Assembly (NCBI GenBank): GCA_051011115.1
Contig: JBPCUN010000012.1
Span: 1 to 17,701, forward strand
Origin: Profundicola sp051011115
GTDB lineage: Bacteria; Bacteroidota; Bacteroidia; Flavobacteriales; Weeksellaceae
Direction of reading: 5' to 3'
Length of the DNA: 17,701 nucleotides
The first letter of the stretch is position 1. Every line of letters begins with the position of its first letter. Made by a program: the position numbers and the translations under genes. Under the pieces are notes generated by a model. It was given only the letters and a program-made list of their open reading frames with translations, was not told the origin of the DNA and made no database searches. This document shows, piece by piece, positions 1 to 6,093 of the stretch.

Positions 1-106
1 TATTTAAACGATTAACTGCATATAATATATGGTATTCCTATATAAAATAATATTCCTATTCAGTTCAATGATTTTCTAAATACACTCATTCTTAGCATCA
101 AAACAT

Positions 107-138
107 CTTTTAGAACAAATAATAGGGCTTTCAGAACA
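107..138 (+). promoter_or_regulatory. Candidate LytTR-type operator: 11-bp direct repeat, 21-bp period
   Basis: CTTTTAGAACA at 107-117 recurs as CTTTCAGAACA at 128-138, 10 of 11 bases identical, exactly 21 bp (two helical turns) apart. LytTR-domain regulators of the AgrA/AlgR/ComE type are known to bind two short direct repeats about 21 bp apart, usually just upstream of the -35 region. On the complementary strand each copy holds a TGTTC core, which only partly resembles the published GTT-containing LytTR consensus. The pair sits upstream of the weak -7 element at 167-174, where an activator would bind. A LytTR regulator is encoded about 5 kb downstream. That it binds here is inference. Confidence 0.35.
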
Positions 139-166
139 TTTTATTTCCAGCGTTAATTTATAGGGT

Positions 167-174
167 TATAATTG
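167..174 (+). promoter_or_regulatory. Weak -7-like element upstream of the secreted Asp-repeat gene
   Basis: TATAATTG matches the Bacteroidota -7 consensus TAnnTTTG at all but one fixed position. No TTG-like -33 element lies 17-23 bp upstream. The distance to the ATG at 199 allows a leader of about 20 bases. A poor -33 element would fit a promoter that depends on an activator bound at the direct repeat at 107-138, but the match is weak and could be chance in such AT-rich DNA. Confidence 0.25.
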
Positions 175-198
175 TGAAACAATGTAATAAAAAAACCA

Positions 199-2544
199 AT
201 GATGAGAAATTTCTATATATTATTTATAATGTTATTTACAACATTATCTTATGCTCAATACCCTGCTAATTCAGGTCCAACGGAGGACTTTGATGGTGAT
301 GGTGTTTTGAATGAAAATGATGCCGATGATGATAATGACGGCATAAGTGATGAAGTTGAATCATTTTGTGAGGCTTACGTAACAGGATTTGTGGCAAGTT
401 CCGTGGAAAATGTAAATTTCCCAGAGAGAGTTCAAAGTGCACCTGATAATAGGGGTGCTCGATTCACAAGTTCTGCTTCAACAAACTCAAAAATGATAGT
501 GGACTTTGGAGAAGTCCTACTCCAGGGGACGATTCTATATTTTGAGGCAGTAAAAGAAGGGACTGCTGTTAAGACCTTATATATACAACCCGCTCCTAAC
601 GGTGATTATACAGGCCTCGGGGTTATAGGTTCTATAGACGTCACAAATAATCAATACAATACTGTACCTGATCAAACATATACACTTACTCAAGATACAC
701 GTTATTTAGCATTAAGTAGAGATGATACATATACGACAACGCTATATATTGATGCGATACTACATCAATCAGGTGTTAATTGTTCTTTCACTGATGAAGA
801 TTTAGATAATATTCCTGATAAGTTTGATTTAGATAGTGATAATGATGGCTGTCCAGATTCTTTAGAGGGTGATGGTACACAAGTTCTCTTGAGTCAATTA
901 CATTTAAATGCAACGGCGAGCGATAATTTTCTAAACGGAATGATCAAAACAGCCATAGATTCCAACACGGGTATACCTCTTATTGTTGGCTCTGGTAATG
1001 GTTTAGGAACTTCAGAAAACCCATTTGAACAATCCAATGAATGTCAATATTGGTGTTCAGATTTAAGTGGTCCTGATACTGATGGAGACGGTCGTGGTGA
1101 TGAATGTGATGTAGATGATGATAATGATGGTATCTTAGATATAGATGAAGGTTTAGATTGTCGTACTTATGCACTCTTCTTTCAAGGACAACGGAGCTAT
1201 ACAGGTGCAGGTGATATAAGGAATGCAGCGGTAGGCGGGGTAATGCTATTAAAAGGTTTCCTCAGAGAAGTTGATGCAAATGGTAACGATATCGGAGGGA
1301 AACAATATGATTTACAAGTTGTGGTAGATGAAATTTATCAACCTAGTTCTGTCGTATTTACGCAGACTGTAGACTTTGGAAATCAATCGGTGAATAATAA
1401 TGATGTTTTAGTTGTCTTTTATGGTGGTTCTGCTACTAGTAATCCATATGTAAAATTGAGTATGACTTTACTAGATCCTGATAAAGGTAATATACCAAGA
1501 GGTTTGTCTGACGCGACAATACGTTTCTCTGATATTGATAGTAACAATGGTGATAACTTCACAGAAATAATTGGGGTTTTAAAGGATAATCAGTTGACTT
1601 CATCCAATACTATTTCTACCGCTAATCTTTCAGAGATCGAGGCAGGGGGATTTGAATATGGCAGCTCATTGCCCGTAGAGGTGACGAGTGTAAATAATGA
1701 TTATGCACTTTACAGATTGAAAAAAGATAATGGTTCATGGACTAATCCAGGTAACGTGCCTGAGCCAAATCCAACACCAGAGTGGACTGCAGGTTACAAG
1801 TTTGATCAGTTAAGTACATTGAAAATTGTATTCGGGTATACCACGACTACCACTTCTCCATACACATCTACAAATTTGGGAAGATATTTATCTTTTAGCA
1901 AGGATGATGTTCAATTATGTGTATTTGAGGATACAGATTTAGATGGTATTCCGAACGAAGAAGATTTAGATACAGACGGAGACGGTTGTCCTGATGCTAT
2001 AGAAGGAAATGGTCCTTATACTAGAAATGACATTGTGACATCAAGTGTACCTGGAGGTAATGATATTGCCGCAGCGCCAAGTTATAATGGAACCGCTAAT
2101 TATCCTGTGCAAGATAATCTGGGTATACCAGTCAACTCTTATGGATTACCATTAAAAGTAAATAATACTTCAGATGATATCTCTGGTAATCAAAATATAG
2201 GTGCATCTCAAAATATAAATATCAACGGATGTTCGTGTGAAAAATCATCTACAGCAAATCAAGTAGGAGAGACACTTATTGGCATCAGTTCAGCAAGGAC
2301 TGGGAATGATGAAAGAGTTGTTTCGGATTATTCAAATGGATTTATTGCTCTAGAATCTAGAACACTGGGCCTTGTACCTACGCGCATAGATAACCCAGAA
2401 ACCGTCATTGGAAATACATTAGCAGAAGGTGCTGTGGAGGGGATGGTCGTTTGGGATAATGATGATAATTGTTTAAAGCTATATGACGGCGATAAATGGA
2501 AATGCGCAAGACCTTCTTGTGATGATGTTATAACTTACCAATAA
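199..2544 (+). CDS. Secreted calcium-binding thrombospondin type 3 repeat protein
   Basis: A 781-residue exported protein of unknown exact function, most likely a surface or extracellular adhesin-like protein. Residues 1-19 are a signal peptide (cleavage probably after SYA, before Q20). Four Asp-rich DxDxDG blocks of the thrombospondin type 3 or calcium-binding kind lie near residues 30-52, 198-224, 293-318 and 577-603, separated by beta-rich segments (about 55-195 and 319-575). The blocks at 198 and 577 begin similar longer modules: the DGCPD[SA][LI]EG motif, a variable stretch, then a GIP...IGxS-like segment, so an internal duplication is likely. Residues 716-774 form a C-terminal module (NPET.IG...GMVVWD...LYDGDKW) also found at the end of the next gene's product. 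There are few cysteines, mostly beside the Asp blocks. I see no type IX secretion sorting domain. Start: two adjacent ATGs at 199 and 202; either works. The next gene starts 21 bp downstream, so co-transcription is likely. Export and calcium binding are well supported by motif; the role is not. Confidence 0.85.
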   Translation: MMRNFYILFIMLFTTLSYAQYPANSGPTEDFDGDGVLNENDADDDNDGISDEVESFCEAYVTGFVASSVENVNFPERVQSAPDNRGARFTSSASTNSKMIVDFGEVLLQGTILYFEAVKEGTAVKTLYIQPAPNGDYTGLGVIGSIDVTNNQYNTVPDQTYTLTQDTRYLALSRDDTYTTTLYIDAILHQSGVNCSFTDEDLDNIPDKFDLDSDNDGCPDSLEGDGTQVLLSQLHLNATASDNFLNGMIKTAIDSNTGIPLIVGSGNGLGTSENPFEQSNECQYWCSDLSGPDTDGDGRGDECDVDDDNDGILDIDEGLDCRTYALFFQGQRSYTGAGDIRNAAVGGVMLLKGFLREVDANGNDIGGKQYDLQVVVDEIYQPSSVVFTQTVDFGNQSVNNNDVLVVFYGGSATSNPYVKLSMTLLDPDKGNIPRGLSDATIRFSDIDSNNGDNFTEIIGVLKDNQLTSSNTISTANLSEIEAGGFEYGSSLPVEVTSVNNDYALYRLKKDNGSWTNPGNVPEPNPTPEWTAGYKFDQLSTLKIVFGYTTTTTSPYTSTNLGRYLSFSKDDVQLCVFEDTDLDGIPNEEDLDTDGDGCPDAIEGNGPYTRNDIVTSSVPGGNDIAAAPSYNGTANYPVQDNLGIPVNSYGLPLKVNNTSDDISGNQNIGASQNININGCSCEKSSTANQVGETLIGISSARTGNDERVVSDYSNGFIALESRTLGLVPTRIDNPETVIGNTLAEGAVEGMVVWDNDDNCLKLYDGDKWKCARPSCDDVITYQ

Positions 2545-2565
2545 ACAACCAATAAAATATAAATA

Positions 2566-3084
2566 ATGAAGAAGTTTTTATATACATTAATAATGATAGG
2601 TTTTGTAGGTGCGATAAATGCACAAGTAGCCGTAGGTAAAAGTACAGTGAATGGAGATGGATTGTTAGATTTTGCAGCAGAGAGCATATATCCTGATAAA
2701 AAAGGATTAATTCTGCCTAAAGTGGATGCTATAGCTTCTACCTCTGTTTCAGGAACAATTTATTTGAATGTTTCAGGTCAGGTAGAATATTTAGATAAAG
2801 ACAAAATAGTGGTTTCTATGAGTAAATCAGCTAATGGCTTTTTAACAGGGCTTCCCGTAAATTTAAATGGAACTGGAAAAGGTGTAGTTATAACAGACGA
2901 TTCTATTACTAGTCTCGCACCAGGTATATTAGTGTTAGACTCAAATAATAAGGCGTTAATATTACCAAAAGTTACTAACCCAGAAACTACGATAGGAAGC
3001 CCCTCTCCAGGGATGATGGTTTATGATTTGGATTCCAATTCCATAGCTGTTTATAACGGAGAAAAATGGTCTTTCTTTAATTAA
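2566..3084 (+). CDS. Small secreted protein with two LILPKV/GxKW modules
   Basis: A 172-residue exported protein; residues 1-19 are a signal peptide ending AINA before Q20. The rest contains two related modules. The first, near residues 46-77, has KGLILPKV followed by SGTIYLNVSGQVEYLD. The second, near 129-171, has KALILPKV, then NPETTIG, PGMMVYD and YNGEKW. The second closely matches residues 716-774 of the preceding protein. This GxMVYD...YxGxKW pattern is common at the ends of Bacteroidota secreted proteins and recalls tail-fibre-like beta modules; that likeness is from family knowledge and gives no function. It lies 21 bp after the Asp-repeat gene and is followed by a strong hairpin, so the two probably form one transcript and may work together at the cell surface. 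I cannot assign a specific role. Confidence 0.8.
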   Translation: MKKFLYTLIMIGFVGAINAQVAVGKSTVNGDGLLDFAAESIYPDKKGLILPKVDAIASTSVSGTIYLNVSGQVEYLDKDKIVVSMSKSANGFLTGLPVNLNGTGKGVVITDDSITSLAPGILVLDSNNKALILPKVTNPETTIGSPSPGMMVYDLDSNSIAVYNGEKWSFFN

Positions 3085-3105
3085 GAAAGGTCCTTACTTG
3101 TAGGA

Positions 3106-3144
3106 AAATACCATTTCAGGAATGAAGTGGTATTTGTTATTTTA
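3106..3144 (+). terminator. Hairpin terminator after the secreted-protein pair
   Basis: AAATACCATTTC at 3106-3117 pairs with GAAGTGGTATTT at 3124-3135, a 12-bp stem with one G-U pair and a 6-base loop, followed by a T-rich but interrupted tract (GTTATTTTA). A smaller hairpin (CTTTCTT/AAGAAAG, 3071-3089) spans the stop codon of the preceding gene. The T tract is poorer than usual, so it may act partly as a 3'-end stabiliser. Confidence 0.6.
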
Positions 3145-3289
3145 TGAAGTTAATTTCTGTAATGTAATAGATATTGTTATTATAATTCGTAACTAGTTGT
3201 TTGATAAATAGTTCTTGTAATTATTATGAACACGTATTAATGATTTTATAGATATGCAAAAGGATCGTAAAATTTGATTATACCTCACT

Positions 3290-5023
3290 ATGAAGTATTT
3301 TTTGTTAAAATATATTATTGTATCCCTTTGGATCTACCCACTTTTCAGCCTTAGGGGTCAAGAAGTAGGGGCTGTTTTACAGGAAATAGAATCTTCTTTG
3401 CTTAGCTACGATGCAACTGCTGCATTCCGATTGATTAACACTTATCAAATACAAAAGCCCCTCAAGGATTCAAGTGTTCTTTTTCAATTTAAGATGCTAG
3501 AATTACGAGGGTTAGAACAGTTGGAAATGTATGATGAGGCTATCGGTCTATCCAATGAATTATTAGTTCATTACGACATGTCTACAGAACAAGAGGTAGA
3601 GATTTATTTAATACGGGCTTTAGTCTATGAGTTGCTAGGAAATTTTGAGAAAAGTAAAGAGAATTTAGTAATATCCAAAAGTCTTATCAATAATCCATTA
3701 ATATTTAATAATGCTTCATCTGAAATTATAGGTAGTTATTATATAAGAAATAGCTCATATAATAGAATGCTATATATAAAGACAAAACAAAACAAATTCT
3801 ATAATGAATATCTAAAAAATGCACAACATGCCTTTAGTTTTGCAAAGGCTCATAATAATAAAAATATAATGGCTACAGCAACGTTACTGCTTAGCTTTAA
3901 TTCTAATATTACTAAAGAACAGCGAATTAATTATCTCAATAAATCACTGATTTGGTGGAAAATTACTGGTGATGAGCATGGTGTTGCTAGTGTGTACGAT
4001 AACCTATCTTGGATATTTATGGATGATTATCAAAAATCCATAAAATACAGTGATTCCGCCATAGCTGAAATTAAAGCCATCCCTATGTATATGACTCTCT
4101 CAAGCATATACGAAACGCGATATACCTTATTTCAGTCTAATCACATGATGGATTCTGCATTGATATATTATAAATTGCATAGAATTTATTTGGATAGTCT
4201 GAATCTACAAAGGAAAATAATCACTATAAACAGAGTAGATAATGCTGCATTCTTAAAAGCCAAACAATTAAAAAATTATAAATTAAAAGGTGATATTAAA
4301 AAAAGCAAAAGGTATAGTTCTAGACTTTCAATAACTATTATTATTATCATCTCTCTTTCTCTAATCTTACTTTATCTCTTTTTCAAATTAACAAAAAAGA
4401 AGAGAGAGGTGGTGAATAGCCAAAGACAAATTGCAGAGAATTTAAATGAGAAATCACTCATGTTGATAGAGCTAAATCATAGAGTAAAAAATAATTTAGC
4501 ATTAATTTTGAGTCTTATTCAATTACAATCTCATAATGGTGAAAATGATGAAGAGAATTGGTCTAAATTAGAAAGTAGAATTCAAACCATGGCTATGGCA
4601 CATAAATTATATTCATATTCTGAAGATAATTTAAAAGGAAGCCGAATAAATGTAGAAAATTATGTGATTGCGATCCAATCATCCATAGTTAGTATATCTG
4701 GAAAGAAGATAAAATTTGATAATTATATATCAGCTGTAGATATTTCATTAGAAAATGCCTTACCTATTGGGATAATATTGAATGAGTTGCTTACAAATAC
4801 TATAAAGCATGCTTCAAGTGTATCCGATATTTTAGCAATTAAGTTCCGTTTAAAATTAGAAGATGATATTTTTAAATTGAAGTATTCAGATAATGGAGAA
4901 TTCTTTAATAATGAATTTAGAAAATCTACAGGCTTATTCATTTTAGAGGCTATGACCGAGCAAATGAAAGGTAGTATGAATAGAAACGGTGCGTGTTATG
5001 ATATAATCTTATATAAAAAATAG
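3290..5023 (+). CDS. TPR-like HisKA_2 sensor histidine kinase
   Basis: A 577-residue membrane sensor kinase that should phosphorylate the response regulator encoded one base downstream. Residues 1-23 are a signal-like hydrophobic segment. Residues about 25-330 are helical, with TPR-like helical pairs (for example around 75-130 and 228-300), and should form a periplasmic sensor. A transmembrane helix spans about 346-366. Residues 370-388 are a linker. The HisKA_2 dimerisation motif ELNHRVKNN lies at 394-402, with H397 the expected phospho-acceptor. The ATPase domain follows, with N box NELLTN at 498-503. The G1 box reads SDNGEF (533-538) instead of the usual DNGxG, and the later GLGL-type motif reads TGLFIL, so nucleotide binding may be altered. 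TPR-kinase plus LytTR pairs are common in Flavobacteriaceae. It starts about 205 bp after the secreted-protein pair, on the same strand; that it controls that pair is inference. Confidence 0.85.
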   Translation: MKYFLLKYIIVSLWIYPLFSLRGQEVGAVLQEIESSLLSYDATAAFRLINTYQIQKPLKDSSVLFQFKMLELRGLEQLEMYDEAIGLSNELLVHYDMSTEQEVEIYLIRALVYELLGNFEKSKENLVISKSLINNPLIFNNASSEIIGSYYIRNSSYNRMLYIKTKQNKFYNEYLKNAQHAFSFAKAHNNKNIMATATLLLSFNSNITKEQRINYLNKSLIWWKITGDEHGVASVYDNLSWIFMDDYQKSIKYSDSAIAEIKAIPMYMTLSSIYETRYTLFQSNHMMDSALIYYKLHRIYLDSLNLQRKIITINRVDNAAFLKAKQLKNYKLKGDIKKSKRYSSRLSITIIIIISLSLILLYLFFKLTKKKREVVNSQRQIAENLNEKSLMLIELNHRVKNNLALILSLIQLQSHNGENDEENWSKLESRIQTMAMAHKLYSYSEDNLKGSRINVENYVIAIQSSIVSISGKKIKFDNYISAVDISLENALPIGIILNELLTNTIKHASSVSDILAIKFRLKLEDDIFKLKYSDNGEFFNNEFRKSTGLFILEAMTEQMKGSMNRNGACYDIILYKK

Positions 5024-5024
5024 A

Positions 5025-5696
5025 ATGGGAAATGGAATATTAAGTTCTAAAAGTGTATTAATAGTAGAGGATGAGCTTTTAATAGCATATGCAATTAAAA
5101 ATATGCTAGAGCCCGAATATGAAGTTTTAAAACCTGTTATAAGTTATGATGGAGCTGTACGGGCTTTAGAAAATAAGAGAGTGGATATCGTCCTTTTGGA
5201 CATTAATTTAGGTGGGGTAGCAACAGGAATGGATGTGGCATCCTATATAAATAAGCAGTATGCGTCTATACCTTTTATATTTTTAACAGCGCAGTCTCAG
5301 CCACAAATCATCGATAAATTACTTTCATATCAACCCGCTAGTTATTTATCTAAACCTATATGTAAGCCAGATTTATATGCAGCAATTAATCTAGCTTTCT
5401 TTAAACAAAAGGCGGACAATGATATCATAGAAATTGTAATAGGAAAGAAATCTTGTAGGGTATATTTAGGTAAAGTATTATATGTTGAATCCGAACATGT
5501 CTATTCGCATCTCTATTTAGTGGACGGGGAAGAATTACTTCGTATTTCACTAAATAATCTTGTTGGACAATCAAACAATCAACTACGTAGAATTAATAGG
5601 CGAATTGCAGTAAATAAAAAATTTATTAAAACTGAAACTTCTAAAGAAATAACTTTATTTAATAATCAATCTTTCATTATATCCAAAAAATATTAA
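5025..5696 (+). CDS. LytTR-family response regulator
   Basis: A 223-residue cytoplasmic transcription regulator. Residues about 9-128 are a receiver domain with acidic pocket E15/D16, phospho-acceptor D59 in the LLDINLGG segment, T88 and K110 of the LSKP motif. Residues about 135-223 are a LytTR DNA-binding domain, with the typical VLYVESEHVYSHLYL stretch and the RINRRIAVNKKFI region. It starts one base after the sensor kinase stop, so the two are surely co-transcribed and form a cognate pair. LytTR proteins bind paired direct repeats with roughly 21-bp period; a candidate lies at 107-138. No other DNA target is obvious in the window. No dedicated terminator follows except the hairpin at 5787-5818, which this gene shares with the opposing tRNA unit. 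Confidence 0.92.
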   Translation: MGNGILSSKSVLIVEDELLIAYAIKNMLEPEYEVLKPVISYDGAVRALENKRVDIVLLDINLGGVATGMDVASYINKQYASIPFIFLTAQSQPQIIDKLLSYQPASYLSKPICKPDLYAAINLAFFKQKADNDIIEIVIGKKSCRVYLGKVLYVESEHVYSHLYLVDGEELLRISLNNLVGQSNNQLRRINRRIAVNKKFIKTETSKEITLFNNQSFIISKKY

Positions 5697-5783
5697 GATA
5701 TTTTCAATTTCTAGTTTTCTACTATAGGCTTCATCAACTTAAAAGTAAAAATATTGTTTATAAATGTAGAAATTTAATATAAT

Positions 5784-5818
5784 AAAAAACCCTCTTAATC
5801 AACTGATTAAGAGGGTTT
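5784..5818 (-). terminator. Terminator of the tRNA-Gly/tRNA-Leu unit, possibly bidirectional
   Basis: A perfect 14-bp stem (AAACCCTCTTAATC at 5787-5800 with GATTAAGAGGGTTT at 5805-5818) encloses a 4-base loop. On the minus strand the stem runs into six T residues, so it ends the tRNA transcript. On the plus strand only three T residues follow, but the stem is strong enough that it may also stop transcription from the LytTR gene. Confidence 0.85.
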
Positions 5819-5822
5819 ATAG

Positions 5823-5906
5823 TACCCGGGGCGGGACTTGAACCCGCACGCTCTAATGAGCACAGGATTTTAAGTCCTGCGTGTCTACCAATTCCACCAC
5901 CTGGGC
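5823..5906 (-). tRNA. tRNA-Leu (anticodon TAA)
   Basis: An 84-base cloverleaf with the long variable arm expected for leucine. The anticodon stem CAGGA/TCCTG encloses the loop CTTAAAA, giving anticodon TAA for UUA codons. The T arm is GCGGG-TTCAAGT-CCCGC. The D arm region contains the usual TGGTAGACA. The discriminator base is A and CCA is not encoded (CTA follows). The acceptor stem GCCCAGG against CCCGGGT has a G1-U72 wobble, as in E. coli leucine tRNA, and an A5-C68 mismatch. It is the second gene of a tRNA-Gly-tRNA-Leu transcript. Confidence 0.95.
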
Positions 5907-5944
5907 GCCTTAGATAGGCTATAATTTTTTATATTTCAATGCTG

Positions 5945-6017
5945 AGCGAAAAACGGGGCTCGAACCCGCGACCTCAACCTTGGCAAGGTTGCGCTCTACC
6001 AGCTGAGCTATTTTCGC
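5945..6017 (-). tRNA. tRNA-Gly (anticodon GCC)
   Basis: A 73-base cloverleaf. The acceptor stem GCGAAAA/TTTTCGC is perfect, the anticodon stem CAACC/GGTTG encloses TTGCCAA (anticodon GCC, for GGC/GGU codons), and the T arm is CGGGG-type with TTCGAGC. The discriminator is U73, as usual for bacterial glycine tRNA, and CCA is not encoded. It lies 38 bases upstream of tRNA-Leu on the same strand and is the first gene after the promoter at 6050-6081. Confidence 0.96.
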
Positions 6018-6049
6018 AAAAACAACAACTCTCTAACTGAATTGGACGG

Positions 6050-6085
6050 CAAATATAAAACCTTATTTTTAAACAGACAAATATA
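6050..6085 (-). promoter_or_regulatory. Promoter of the tRNA unit, with a second -7-like copy
   Basis: On the minus strand TATATTTG occupies 6057-6050, an exact match to TAnnTTTG, and TTG at 6080-6078 lies 20 bases upstream as a -33 element. This is the best promoter match in the window. The start would be near base 6043, about 26 bases before tRNA-Gly. The -33 TTG is itself the end of another exact TATATTTG (6085-6078), so two start sites 28 bases apart are possible. The region lies within 45 bases of the rluB stop codon. Confidence 0.75.
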
Positions 6086-6093
6086 TTTAGAAA

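Noticed and set aside
33..59. TATTCCTAT repeated at 33-41 and 51-59
   Set aside because: A 9-bp repeat with 18-bp period in very AT-rich DNA, far from the gene; no partner or regulator suggests a function.
980..1174. Minus-strand open frame rich in His and Tyr
   Set aside because: It is the reverse reading of the Asp-rich calcium-binding repeats (GAT codons read as ATC or CAT in shifted frames); no protein-like composition.
2344..2544. Type IX secretion C-terminal sorting domain on the Asp-repeat protein
   Set aside because: The C-terminus matches the module of the neighbouring protein and lacks the usual Lys-ended, Por-type sorting signal pattern.
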